A stretch of 64,000 nucleotides of DNA from Phyllobacterium pellucidum (GCF_013327855.1 NZ_JABUMX010000002.1:496001-560000), one strand, 5' to 3'; positions 27,235 to 37,219 are shown, numbered from the stretch's first letter. Notes: generated by a model not told the origin, from the letters alone. Translations and numbers: made by a program.

Positions 27235-28060
27235 ATCTCAAATGCCAGGACTGGATCGAGTTGGTTATGACGAGCATGAGAAAGGCGGTGACCAGCATCA
27301 CTGTCGCCAGCGCTGCGGCGGCCGGATAGTCATATTCATCGAGCCGGATGAAAACGAGCAACGACATCACCTCGGTTTCAAAAGGCAGGTTGCCGGAGAT
27401 GAAGACGATCGCCCCGAACTCGCCGAGGCTGCGCGCGAAGGACAGACTACAACCCGCTATAAATGCGGGCAAAATTGCCGGCCAGATGACCCTTGTGAAT
27501 ATTTGCCAATTGGAGGCGCCGAGGGATCTCGCCGCCTCTTCGACGTCACTGGCAAGATCTTCCAGCACCGGCTGCACCGTACGGATGACGAAGGGGATGC
27601 TGGTGAACATCATGGCGAGCGCGATGCCGAGAGGCGCATAGGCGACCTTGATACCGAGCGGCTCGAGATAGCGCCCAAACCAGCCATTGGCCGAAAATAC
27701 GGTGACCAGGGCAAGACCTGCGACCGCAGTCGGCAGCGCGAAAGGCAAATCGACAATGGCATCGAGCAACCGGCGACCCGGAAACTCATAACGCACCAGC
27801 ACCCAGGCGAGCAGCATGCCGAACATCGCATTGAGAAGGGTTGCCAGCGCAGCCGTCGATACCGTGATGCGATAGGTGGCAAGCGCTCTTTCCGAGGTGA
27901 CGATCGTCCAGAAGTCCGCAAAGCCGAGATTGGCCGACTTGTAGAGCATGGCAACAAGCGGCAGCGCTACGATCACCACGAAATAGAGCAAGGTCACACC
28001 AAGGGTGAGACCGAAGCCTGGCAGAATTCCGCGCGAAGAAGACCTTGAAAACAATGACAT
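27218..28060 (-). CDS. cysT: Sulfate ABC transporter permease CysT (CysU)
   Basis: 280 residues, six membrane segments, and the EAA loop at VEEAARSLGASNWQIFTRVIWP. Partner of CysW in the sulfate importer at the inner membrane. It follows the binding-protein gene by 99 bases, a gap that holds a strong hairpin, and overlaps cysW by 17 bases. The start at 28060 is an ATG (MSLFSRSSSRG). Confidence 0.95.
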   Translation of the reverse strand: MSLFSRSSSRGILPGFGLTLGVTLLYFVVIVALPLVAMLYKSANLGFADFWTIVTSERALATYRITVSTAALATLLNAMFGMLLAWVLVRYEFPGRRLLDAIVDLPFALPTAVAGLALVTVFSANGWFGRYLEPLGIKVAYAPLGIALAMMFTSIPFVIRTVQPVLEDLASDVEEAARSLGASNWQIFTRVIWPAILPAFIAGCSLSFARSLGEFGAIVFISGNLPFETEVMSLLVFIRLDEYDYPAAAALATVMLVTAFLMLVITNSIQSWHLRYAERN

Positions 28061-28112
28061 TCCAGCTTTCTAGCCTGTGCATGTCCGAATGCAAGTCGTG
28101 GTTAAAAATAGA

Positions 28113-28138
28113 ATGGCGCAGCATCGCCGCTGCGCCAT
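28113..28138 (-). terminator. Intercistronic hairpin between sbp and cysT
   Basis: A perfect 10-bp stem (ATGGCGCAGC / GCTGCGCCAT) with loop ATCGCC, followed on the minus strand by TTCTATTTTTAA. It looks like a partial terminator or an mRNA-protecting hairpin, which would keep binding-protein expression above that of the permeases. Confidence 0.6.
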
Positions 28139-28159
28139 ATGCCATGCTGGCCGGTCCGG

Positions 28160-29167
28160 TTAACGCTTGGTGAACACCTTGTCGAGAATGCCGCCTTCGG
28201 AGAAATGCTCCTTCGAAAGCTTGTCCCAGCCGCCGAAGACATCTTCCACCGTCAGGAGCCGTGTTTCCGGAAACTGCGCGGCATATTTCGCCTTCACCGA
28301 TGCGTCGTTCACACGGTTGAAGTTTTGGGCAAGGATGTCCTGGCCCTTGGGTGTGTAAAGGAACTTCAGATAATCCTCGGCAATGGCACGCGAGCCGCGC
28401 TTGTCGACCACCTTGTCGACGACGGTCACCGGGAATTCGGCAAGGAGGCTGACCGGCGGCACCACGGCTTCGTACTTGTCCTCGCCAAGCTGTTTGCGCG
28501 TTCCGAGCACTTCCGCCTCGAATGTAATCAGCACATCGCCAATGCCGCGCTCGGCAAAGGTCGTCGTTGCCGCGCGGCCGCCCGTGTCGAAAACCGGCAC
28601 ATTGGCGAACAGCTTCTTGACGAACTCCTGCGCTTTCGCTTCATCCTTGTTGTTGGCTTCGAGCGCATAGGCGTAGGCAGCCAGATAGGTATAACGCGCA
28701 TTGCCCGATGTCTTGGGGTTGGGAAACACGACCTTGACGTCGTCGCGCACAAGATCATCCCAGTTCTTGATGTTCTTGGGATTTCCCGCCCGAACGAGGA
28801 AGGCGGGAAGCGAGTAATAGGGCGAGGAATTATTCGGCAGGCGGGACTGCCAGTCGGCAGGAATGAAGTTGCCCTTGTCGTGCAGGACCTGAACGTCGGT
28901 GACCTGGTTGAAGGTCACGACATCGGCGTCGAGCCCTTCAAGGATCGAGCGCGCCTGCTTGGACGAACCGGCATGCGACTGGTTGACGGTGATGTCCTTG
29001 CCCTTCTCGCTCTTGTAGGCAGCGGAAAACGCCTTGTCGATCTGCTCGTAGAGTTCGCGCGAAATATCGTAGGAAACGTTGAGGATTTCGCTCGGCTCGT
29101 CAGCCGCTTTCACCGCATTAAGGCTGAGGCCGAGCGCCACAGCCGTCAAAACCAATAGTCTTTTCAT
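28160..29167 (-). CDS. sbp: Sulfate-binding periplasmic protein
   Basis: 335 residues from the ATG at 29167, which begins a signal peptide (MKRLLVLTAVALGLSLNAVKA); GGGAG lies 8 bases upstream. The mature start LNVSYDISRELYEQIDKAFSAAY and the NQSHAGSSKQARSILEGLDADVVTFNQ region are typical for the Sbp/CysP family, which captures sulfate or thiosulfate in the periplasm for CysTWA. First gene of the sbp-cysT-cysW unit. The ribosome binding site lies in a small hairpin (29174-29192). Confidence 0.95.
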   Translation of the reverse strand: MKRLLVLTAVALGLSLNAVKAADEPSEILNVSYDISRELYEQIDKAFSAAYKSEKGKDITVNQSHAGSSKQARSILEGLDADVVTFNQVTDVQVLHDKGNFIPADWQSRLPNNSSPYYSLPAFLVRAGNPKNIKNWDDLVRDDVKVVFPNPKTSGNARYTYLAAYAYALEANNKDEAKAQEFVKKLFANVPVFDTGGRAATTTFAERGIGDVLITFEAEVLGTRKQLGEDKYEAVVPPVSLLAEFPVTVVDKVVDKRGSRAIAEDYLKFLYTPKGQDILAQNFNRVNDASVKAKYAAQFPETRLLTVEDVFGGWDKLSKEHFSEGGILDKVFTKR

Positions 29168-29173
29168 GGAAAA

Positions 29174-29250
29174 CTCCCGCACAGGCCGGGAGCGAACGCA
29201 CCGGCAATGATGACCATTGCCACACTGGTTCAAGATGGGCAATTTTTGCC
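29174..29250 (-). promoter_or_regulatory. sbp leader with three short dyads, one covering the Shine-Dalgarno
   Basis: Three inverted repeats precede sbp. CTCCCG/CGGGAG (29174-29179 with 29187-29192) places the ribosome binding site GGGAG in one arm. GGCAATG/CATTGCC (29203-29209 with 29215-29221) and GGCAA-N3-TTGCC (29238-29250) share GGCAA half-sites, and their centres are 32 bases apart. They could be RNA hairpins or protein operators. No known sulfur riboswitch class was recognised. Confidence 0.45.
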
Positions 29251-29388
29251 AGAATGGCCGGAGCGGGCCCGACGCGGAAGGACTTTTGTTCTATTGTTAA
29301 TGCAATAAATGAAACCAAATTCTACAACTATTGTGGCGCGGAGCAACTGCCTGCAGCGCGTCGCTCCGACCGCCGGATATGCCCGCGA

Positions 29389-29580
29389 TTACCAGAAACC
29401 GCGATGCTGCCAGCACCAGAGAAAGTCTTCTTCCGTCCAATTGCGATGGCGCTTGGCGGACGCTTCATCGCAGTCGCGCTTCTTGGAGTCGCCGGTATCC
29501 AGCTCCAGCGTTTCTGCTGTAAATACGTCGCGCCACAAGCGTTCGGCCCGATTGAAAATGCTCGATACTTCACTGTACAT
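29389..29580 (-). CDS. Small hypothetical protein, Trp-rich C-terminus
   Basis: 63 residues (starts MYSEVSSIFNRAERLWRDVF). Support for a real gene is a strong ribosome binding site: GGAGG ends 5 bases before the ATG at 29580. The protein is charged in the middle and ends with an aromatic segment, RNWTEEDFLWCWQHRGFW, with four tryptophans and one cysteine. No signal peptide or membrane segment and no known family recognised. It is on the same strand as sbp, 221 bases upstream of it, and may belong to the same sulfur-related region or be independent. Confidence 0.5.
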   Translation of the reverse strand: MYSEVSSIFNRAERLWRDVFTAETLELDTGDSKKRDCDEASAKRHRNWTEEDFLWCWQHRGFW

Positions 29581-29886
29581 CGCGACCTCCGAGAATGGTT
29601 TCGGTTGCAGAGTGCAGTTGCCTTTTGGGGTCAACCGATAGCTGATGATGACGGCTTGAAATCATTTGTCAATAATCTCTACCGGTTCAATCGTGTATCA
29701 ATCGTGTGAAGCTGTCTTCGGCAAAGAGGCAAATATCTTAATGAATTCTTATTTTTCAGCGCCTTACACGCCATTTTTAAGCCATTCCTCCGCCGCAAAA
29801 AAACTTAAGATTTTTAACACTTCTACACTGGAAAATGGTATGCGACGGACTATGACTGCAGCTGAAACGGTGGTCAGGCAGAGAAA
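29581..29886. other. AT-rich intergenic region upstream of the Rrf2 gene, with tandem repeat
   Basis: 306 bases without a convincing gene, more AT-rich than the surroundings. It contains the tandem 10-mer TCAATCGTGT at 29687-29696 and 29698-29707 (11-base period) and two GGCAA half-sites at 29720 and 29728 like those before sbp. It probably holds the divergent promoters of the small gene at 29389 and of the Rrf2 regulator. Confidence 0.45.
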
Positions 29887-30336
29887 ATGATATCGCAAAA
29901 AGCCAAATACGCACTGCGGGCTCTTGTCGTGCTCGCCAGGGCGGATGCTGAGAAAGCGCTCTTTATCTCCGACATCGCCGAAGAACAGAACATCCCAAAG
30001 AAGTTCCTCGAGCAGATTCTTCTCGATCTGAAGCGTCAGGGCATCGTCATGAGCCGTCGCGGCAAGATGGGCGGGTATCTGCTACTGAAATCCGCGGAGG
30101 ACATCACATTCGGCGAAGTGCTGAGGCTCATCGACGGACCGATTGCGCCACTCCCCTGCCTCAGCAAGATCGCCTATCGCCGCTGCGAGGATTGCGCCAG
30201 CGAAGCGACCTGCGAGATTCGCCATGTCTTCAACGAGGTGGCCAATGTGACGCGGGGCGTCCTCGACAAGACAACCATTGCCGATTGCCTCGTCTACGGC
30301 GAAAACCACAACGTCGCAGCCTTGCTCGATAGCTGA
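29887..30336 (+). CDS. Rrf2 family transcriptional regulator with cysteine cluster
   Basis: 149 residues. The N-terminal winged helix (ISQKAKYALRALVVLARAD; IPKKFLEQILLDLKRQGIVMSRRGKMGGYLL) is typical for Rrf2. Cysteines at 91, 100, 103 and 109 (C-x8-C-x2-C-x5-C) lie where IscR and RirA bind an iron-sulfur cluster, with a further cysteine at 134, so a redox, iron or cluster signal is likely. Placed upstream of and divergent to sbp-cysTW, it is a candidate regulator of sulfate uptake and cysteine supply (compare CymR of Firmicutes). It is convergent with thiG. Confidence 0.9.
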   Translation: MISQKAKYALRALVVLARADAEKALFISDIAEEQNIPKKFLEQILLDLKRQGIVMSRRGKMGGYLLLKSAEDITFGEVLRLIDGPIAPLPCLSKIAYRRCEDCASEATCEIRHVFNEVANVTRGVLDKTTIADCLVYGENHNVAALLDS

Positions 30337-30352
30337 CTGGCCGAGGCGTTTG

Positions 30353-31126
30353 CTAGCCAAAAACTGCCTTGCCGATCACCGGCGTTGACGGCACGGCAAC
30401 ATCGCGCGGCTCGAGCATGCCGGCGCGAAATGCGGCGTAGCCGGCCTCCGTCGCCTTGGCGAAGGCGCCGGCCATCGCCACCGGATCACCTGCCTTCGCC
30501 ACGGCCGTGTTGAGCAGAATCGCATCAAAGCCGAGTTCCATCACGGTCGCCGCATGCGACGGACGGCCGAGGCCGGCATCGACAATCAACGGGACCTCCG
30601 GAAAATGACCGCGCAGCGAGCGCAGCGCATGCAGGTTCAGCGGGCCTTGCGCCGAGCCGATCGGAGCGCACCACGGCATCAGCACCTCGCAGCCGGCATC
30701 GATCAGCCTCCCGGCGACGACAAGGTCGTCGGTCGTATAGGGAAAGACCTTGAATCCCTCGTTGCTGAGGATACCCGCGGCCTCGACCAGGGCGAAAACA
30801 TCCGGTTGCAGCGTGTCGTGGTTGCCGATGACTTCGAGCTTGATCCAATCCGTGGCGAAGAGATCACGCGCCATTTGCGCCGTCAGCACCGCTTCCTTCG
30901 CCGAATGGCAGCCGGCCGTATTCGGCAGCACGCGCACGCCGGACGAGCGGATCAACGACCAGAACCTTTCACCGGAACTGCCACCCGCCGTTTCGCGGCG
31001 CAAGGAAACCGTGACGACCCCGGTGCCTGAGGCCTTAATGGCGTCGAGCAGAATTGCCGGCGATGGGTATTGCGCGGTTCCGAGCAGCAAATGTGAATGA
31101 AGTTCGGTGCCGTAAAGCGTAAGCAT
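30353..31126 (-). CDS. thiG: Thiazole synthase
   Basis: 257 residues from the ATG at 31126 ([20 protein letters not shown]); the frame extends to 31240, but that part overlaps thiS. The Schiff-base lysine is K96 in [10 protein letters not shown], the usual position. ThiG builds the thiazole phosphate ring of thiamin from deoxyxylulose phosphate, ThiS thiocarboxylate and dehydroglycine. Last gene of the thiC-thiO-thiS-thiG operon; the frequently following thiE is absent. Confidence 0.96.
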   Translation of the reverse strand: MLTLYGTELHSHLLLGTAQYPSPAILLDAIKASGTGVVTVSLRRETAGGSSGERFWSLIRSSGVRVLPNTAGCHSAKEAVLTAQMARDLFATDWIKLEVIGNHDTLQPDVFALVEAAGILSNEGFKVFPYTTDDLVVAGRLIDAGCEVLMPWCAPIGSAQGPLNLHALRSLRGHFPEVPLIVDAGLGRPSHAATVMELGFDAILLNTAVAKAGDPVAMAGAFAKATEAGYAAFRAGMLEPRDVAVPSTPVIGKAVFG

Positions 31127-31128
31127 GG

Positions 31129-31326
31129 TCAGCCTCCCTGCTGCGGCGTCAGAATTTCGACGCGGTCCCCCTCCCGGAGCGCGCAGTCCGCGCGCTCGGC
31201 CGAGCGGACGAGTTCGCCATTCAGCGCTGTCGCCAGCCATTCACCCTCGAACTCCAGCTCGCTCAGCAGCGCGTTGAGGAATTGCGCCCCGACCTCACGC
31301 GTTTCACCATTGACGATGAGTTTCAT
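31129..31326 (-). CDS. thiS: Sulfur carrier protein ThiS
   Basis: 65 residues with the ubiquitin-like fold and the required C-terminal Gly-Gly (LTPQQGG), which is adenylated and then turned into a thiocarboxylate. It donates sulfur to ThiG. The ATG overlaps the stop of thiO by 4 bases, and thiG starts 3 bases after its stop. Confidence 0.95.
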   Translation of the reverse strand: MKLIVNGETREVGAQFLNALLSELEFEGEWLATALNGELVRSAERADCALREGDRVEILTPQQGG

Positions 31327-32282
31327 TGCGCCTTGTTCCTTTCATCGAAAATCATGTCCGCAGCCTGCCGCGCCATGGCGGGAGCAAGCAGGAAACCGTG
31401 GCGGAAAAGTCCATTGATGCTGATTGCATTGCCGTTGCGGACGACGCGCGGCAGGTTGTCGGCATAGGCCGGCCGGATACCGGTTCCAGTCTCCACGATC
31501 TCAGCCTCGCCAAAGGCTGGATGGAGGCTATAGGCAGCATTCAGCAGTTCCATCATCGAGCGCGCCGTAATCGGCCCGGTCGCATCGCTTTCGATCATCG
31601 TTGCGCCGACCATGAAGGTCTGTCCTGCCCTTGGCACAATGTAGACGGGAAAGCGTGGATGAATGAGCCGTATCGGCCGTGACAGGGCAACATCCGGCGT
31701 GCGCAACAGCAGCATTTCGCCGCGCACGCCGCGAATGTTCTCGTCCTGCGTCGCGCGTCCGACACATTCTATGGTCCAATCGAAGTCCGACGGGGCCGAC
31801 AGATCGGTTTCGAAACAGACACCGCAGGCGGCAAGCTTTGCCGCAAGAACGACCAGCGCGTGGCGAGGATCGAGATGCGCTTCGCTGGGAAAGTGAAGCC
31901 CCTTGCGAAAGCGGCCGGAAAGGTCGGGCTCAAGCGCCGCAATCTCTCCTTCATCGATCATTTCGAAGCCGGACGTGCGCGCCCCAAAACGGTCGAGTTC
32001 CTTATGGTCGCGTGCCGGGGCGAGGACCAGCGTGCCGTTCCGGGTCACGCTGCCGGGCAGTGCCTCCTCCCACCAATCGGCTGCCCCTCGTCCAAGCTCG
32101 ACGACAGCCTGCTCGGCGCTTTCCCTTTCGCAATAGGGCGCGAGCATGCCGCCGGCATACCAGGATGCGGCCCTTAGGCCTCCGGGCGCAGGATCGACCA
32201 CGGTCACCTCGATACCGCGCACCATCAGTTCATGCGCAACCGCCAGGCCGGCAACGCCAGCGCCTTTGACAAGCACCGCCAT
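31323..32282 (-). CDS. thiO: Glycine oxidase ThiO
   Basis: 319 residues, an FAD-dependent DAO-family enzyme with the N-terminal motif VKGAGVAGLAVAHELMVRG. ThiO oxidises glycine to the imine used by ThiG for thiazole formation, replacing the ThiH radical enzyme of enterics. Its place between thiC and thiS makes the assignment firm. Only 3 bases separate it from the thiC stop. Confidence 0.94.
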   Translation of the reverse strand: MAVLVKGAGVAGLAVAHELMVRGIEVTVVDPAPGGLRAASWYAGGMLAPYCERESAEQAVVELGRGAADWWEEALPGSVTRNGTLVLAPARDHKELDRFGARTSGFEMIDEGEIAALEPDLSGRFRKGLHFPSEAHLDPRHALVVLAAKLAACGVCFETDLSAPSDFDWTIECVGRATQDENIRGVRGEMLLLRTPDVALSRPIRLIHPRFPVYIVPRAGQTFMVGATMIESDATGPITARSMMELLNAAYSLHPAFGEAEIVETGTGIRPAYADNLPRVVRNGNAISINGLFRHGFLLAPAMARQAADMIFDERNKAQ

Positions 32283-32285
32283 GAA

Positions 32286-34115
<1,830 letters not shown>

Positions 34116-34249
34116 TCAAAAACGCCCGCCAGTTCAAATTGCCCGCACGCCATTATGGCCATGCAGGCGCGAAACCCAGTTCTGTGCCGGAAGGATGAAA
34201 GGCTTGTGCGAACTACAACAGGAGATCCCTGGCCCGCGCAGACTTTTGC

Positions 34250-34348
34250 ACCGTCCCTACGCCAGTATGAACTGGATCAGGTTCAACGGGTCACTGCGCT
34301 TGCCGATGGCCAGCAGTATCTCAGCCCCTTGTCGGGACCCCCCTGGTG
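34250..34348 (-). ncRNA. TPP riboswitch (THI element) upstream of thiC
   Basis: On the minus strand the element contains the conserved CTGAGA (34319-34324) and the GAACCTGATCCAGTT segment (complement of 34270-34284), with closing stems around GGGGG and the 3' GGGA. These are the pyrimidine- and pyrophosphate-binding parts of the TPP aptamer. It lies about 160 bases before thiC and should lower expression when TPP is abundant. No clear intrinsic terminator was seen between aptamer and thiC, so control of translation is the more likely mechanism. Confidence 0.95.
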
Positions 34349-34404
34349 AATGTCTCTAAGAGACCCGCCTGCAACGCTGTTGTCAAGCGGGTCAATACGT
34401 CAGG

Positions 34405-34971
34405 TCAGGTGCGCAGCGGCTTCAGGGCCTCTGCCCACTTGGCAAGCTCCGCCAGCATTGTTGCCGCGCTGCCCGTCATCGATTCGGTGGGCTGGAAGAC
34501 GCCCTCATCATCGATGAACTGCTGATACGAATGCACTGCAACGCCATCGGGAATCGGCATCATGCGCAAGCCCGCAACCAGCCCTTTTACCGACTCGACC
34601 GAGCGCATGCCGCCGGATACGCCGCCATAGCTGACAAATCCGGCCGGTTTGTAATTCCACTCCTTCGACAGGTAAATCAAAGCGTTGATGAGCGATGGCG
34701 GAGCGAAATAATCATACTCCGGCGTAACGAAAACGGTTGCGTCTGCCGCATCGACGAGGCTGCTCCAACGCTTGGTATGAGCCTTTTCATATTTCTGCAT
34801 GCGGGGATGATGCGGTTCATCAAGGAGAGGCAGGTTTATCTCGGCAAGGTCGATCAGCGCGGTTTCGAACCGGGCATCCAAGCTGGCAAATTCATGAAAC
34901 CACTTTGCGACTGCCGGACCGCCACGACCGGGGCGTGTGCTGGCAATGATAATGTTGAGCTTGAGCGCCAT
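34405..34971 (-). CDS. NADPH-dependent FMN reductase family protein
   Basis: 188 residues from the ATG at 34971 (MALKLNIIIASTRPGRGGPAVAKWF), with GGAG 8 bases upstream. A flavodoxin-like fold with the FMN phosphate loop STRPGRGG and the VTPEYDYFAPPSLINALIYLSKEW motif of the NAD(P)H:FMN/quinone reductases (ArsH/AzoR-like superfamily). It reduces FMN, quinones or azo dyes in the cytoplasm. It is monocistronic and transcribed in the same direction as thiC, but lies upstream of the riboswitch. Confidence 0.88.
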   Translation of the reverse strand: MALKLNIIIASTRPGRGGPAVAKWFHEFASLDARFETALIDLAEINLPLLDEPHHPRMQKYEKAHTKRWSSLVDAADATVFVTPEYDYFAPPSLINALIYLSKEWNYKPAGFVSYGGVSGGMRSVESVKGLVAGLRMMPIPDGVAVHSYQQFIDDEGVFQPTESMTGSAATMLAELAKWAEALKPLRT

Positions 34972-35094
34972 ATGCTTGTCTCCATGATGCATGACTGAAT
35001 GCCCGCATGAATAGGCAGGCTATTAGGCCGCGCAAGGAGGCACTTTCTGGAAACCGCCCAAGGGATGATCCCGGCCGACCATTCAGGGCCAGGA

Positions 35095-35132
35095 AAAACG
35101 AAACCCGCCCCGGCAAGGCCGTGCGGGTTTTC
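35095..35132 (-). terminator. Rho-independent terminator of rpsU
   Basis: On the minus strand AAACCCGCACGG / CCGGGGCGGGTTT forms a stem (one bulge) and is followed by CGTTTTTCC. It begins about 35 bases after the rpsU stop. Confidence 0.8.
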
Positions 35133-35166
35133 TCGCTATAAAAATGACCGGACGGGCGGTCACCGA

Positions 35167-35439
35167 CTATCGGTTGAAGTCGCCACCGCTATTGCCATTC
35201 GGACGCGGCGGGCGTTCCTTCTTCTTCGGTCCTGGCAGGAGACCTTCGCGCTGTGCCTGCTTGCGCGCTGCCTTGCGGGCGCGGCTGACGGCTTCAGCTT
35301 TTTCACGGACACGGCGCTCGGACGGCTTTTCGAATGCCTGGCGCGCCTTCATTTCGCGGAAGAGACCCTCCCGCTGCATCTTTTTCTTCAGGACCCGGAG
35401 GGCCTGTTCAACATTGTTGTCTCGAACGAGTACTTGCAA
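35167..35439 (-). CDS. rpsU: 30S ribosomal protein S21
   Basis: 90 residues, basic, beginning [25 protein letters not shown], the standard S21 start. The initiation codon is TTG at 35439, preceded by TAAGGA at a 6-base distance; no in-frame ATG or GTG gives the conserved N-terminus. S21 helps mRNA initiation on the small subunit. The C-terminal tail ([21 protein letters not shown]) is longer than in E. coli, as is usual in rhizobia. Monocistronic with its own terminator. Confidence 0.95.
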   Translation of the reverse strand: MQVLVRDNNVEQALRVLKKKMQREGLFREMKARQAFEKPSERRVREKAEAVSRARKAARKQAQREGLLPGPKKKERPPRPNGNSGGDFNR

Positions 35440-35679
35440 TCGTTTTCCTTACCCATGCTTGCCTCGTCTTGCGCAATAGCAATTGGCTACAATCAGACAA
35501 GCGTTTGAAGAATTGCCCCTGTGGCAATCCGGAGAAGCGCGGACTTTATGCATTTCCGCGCCAAAAATCCAGCCTGCCCGAGCAATTTACTCGGGCTTTG
35601 CTGCAAAGAAACCGCCTTTTACGGCAGGATGGTGACAACCGCTTCAAGAATAACGCACTTTGACGTGCGCCAAACCGAA

Positions 35680-36024
35680 TCAGAGAGCGGCGGTGACGAT
35701 GATCTCGACCTTGTATTCGGGCGTTGCGAGCTTGGCTTCGCCGGTCGCGCGCGCGGGCGTATTGGCCGGATCGACCCAGCTATCCCACACGGCGTTCATC
35801 TCGCTGAAGTCCTTCATGTCGTCGAGCCAGATAATGGCCTGGAGCAGCTTCGACTTGTCGGTGCCGGCTTCCTTGAGCAGGCGATCGACGGCCGCAAGCA
35901 CATCCTTGGTCTGCTCGGTAACACTCTTGCCCGGGCCACCGACCTGGCCGGCGAGATATACCGTGTTGCCATGGATAACGGCCTGGCTCATGCGTGGACC
36001 AACTTCAATACGACGGATGCTCAT
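35680..36024 (-). CDS. RidA family protein (YjgF/YER057c/UK114)
   Basis: 114 residues, normal for the family. RidA-type proteins hydrolyse reactive enamine/imine intermediates. Visible motifs are the QVGGPGKSVTEQTKDVL turn and the arginine-containing PARATGEAKLATPEYKVEI, whose arginine binds the substrate carboxylate. GGAGA lies 6 bases before the ATG. The N-terminus and spacing suggest a RidA-like subfamily and not the canonical RidA, so the exact substrate is unclear. Confidence 0.92.
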   Translation of the reverse strand: MSIRRIEVGPRMSQAVIHGNTVYLAGQVGGPGKSVTEQTKDVLAAVDRLLKEAGTDKSKLLQAIIWLDDMKDFSEMNAVWDSWVDPANTPARATGEAKLATPEYKVEIIVTAAL

Positions 36025-36076
36025 GGGAAGTCTCCTCTAGCGTTTGCCGGCAGGTTGAGCCTGCCTCGCGTGCATG

Positions 36077-36102
36077 AAAAAAGGGCCATGCGGCCCTTTT
36101 TT
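36077..36102 (-). terminator. Terminator downstream of tRNA-Lys
   Basis: AAAAAAGGGCC / GGCCCTTTTTT forms a stem with a 4-base loop and T-runs in both directions. It lies 8 bases after the tRNA 3' end and also sits upstream of the RidA gene on the same strand. Confidence 0.85.
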
Positions 36103-36110
36103 CGAAAGAA

Positions 36111-36186
<76 letters not shown>

Positions 36187-36301
36187 GTCAGCCGCTGTGA
36201 CGACCGAAAGTGAGGGCTCTATAACGGGGCATTTCCTGCCTGTCCAGCCCTTCTTGAAAACTTTATGACGGCCGCGCACAGGAACAGCGCAAGGCAGCAT
36301 A

Positions 36302-37219
36302 TCAAGCAAAAAGACGGCCCTCCGCGATCTTGACCGCCGAACCGCCAATACGCGCGCCGAGGAGCTTCTCCTCGGCAATATCTAGTTCCAGTTGCAGGCG
36401 CGACGGCCTGCCCATCTCGTAGCCTTGTTCGATCGAGAGCCGCAGCACTCCGTCGAGCGGCCTGTCGAAGGCGTGGATGGCGCCGGCAAAGGCAGCCGTC
36501 GCCGAGCCTGTCGCAGGATCCTCGTAGGTGCCGTCATCGCTGACGAACATGCGCGAATGAAAATGGCTATCGTGCAGGATAGTTTCGCGGCAATAGCAGT
36601 AGACCGGCAACTGGCGATGCCCGATGGTCGGGGCAACATCCTTCATAGCCGTCTGGTTGATACGGATGCGGCCAGCCGATTCGAGACCATGGACCGGGAC
36701 CATCATGAATGGCACGCCCGCGTCCCAGATGCTCGGCACATGATTTTCGAAGCCGATCTCCCGCGGTTCGAGCCGCAGCGCGTTGGCAATTGCGATCCTG
36801 TCGTAATTGTAGGGTATCTGCACGGGAAGCTTCGGCAGGTCGAACTCCGCAAAAGCACCGCTCGCGGTAAGGCGGACGCCGCAGCGCACCGGGCCAACCT
36901 GCTCCTCAAGAATGATCAGCGCGTCCTGATCCTCCTCGACGGCGCCAAAGCGTCGTTGCGCCAGCGAAATCGCCGTGCCCACGGTCGGATGACCGGCAAA
37001 CGGCATCTCATAGTCCGGTGTGAAGATACGCGCCCAGGCCGTATGTGCCGGGTTCCTGGCCGCAAGCACGAACACCGTTTCGGAAAGGTTGAACTCCCGC
37101 GCAATCTTCTGCATCGCCTCGCTGTCGAGTCCATCGGTATCGTGGACGATAGCCAAGGGATTTCCCGCCAGTACCTTGTCCGTAAAGACGTCGTAGACTT
37201 CGTAGCTCCGACCAGCCAT
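36302..37219 (-). CDS. PhzF family isomerase/epimerase-like protein
   Basis: 305 residues with the duplicated diaminopimelate-epimerase fold. The N-terminal pattern YEVYDVFTDKVLAGNPLAIVHD and the catalytic glutamate region REFNLSETVFV are typical, as is FAGHPTVGTA and the second-half motif DPATGSATAAFAG. PhzF isomerises a phenazine precursor, but most bacterial members outside phenazine clusters have unknown substrates, and no phenazine genes are nearby. GGGGAG is seen before the ATG at 37219. Confidence 0.92.
   Translation of the reverse strand: MAGRSYEVYDVFTDKVLAGNPLAIVHDTDGLDSEAMQKIAREFNLSETVFVLAARNPAHTAWARIFTPDYEMPFAGHPTVGTAISLAQRRFGAVEEDQDALIILEEQVGPVRCGVRLTASGAFAEFDLPKLPVQIPYNYDRIAIANALRLEPREIGFENHVPSIWDAGVPFMMVPVHGLESAGRIRINQTAMKDVAPTIGHRQLPVYCYCRETILHDSHFHSRMFVSDDGTYEDPATGSATAAFAGAIHAFDRPLDGVLRLSIEQGYEMGRPSRLQLELDIAEEKLLGARIGGSAVKIAEGRLFA

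Noticed and set aside
29254..29709. Open frame of 151 codons on the plus strand between sbp and the Rrf2 gene
   Set aside because: It lacks a ribosome binding site and overlaps the better supported small minus-strand gene and the sbp leader.
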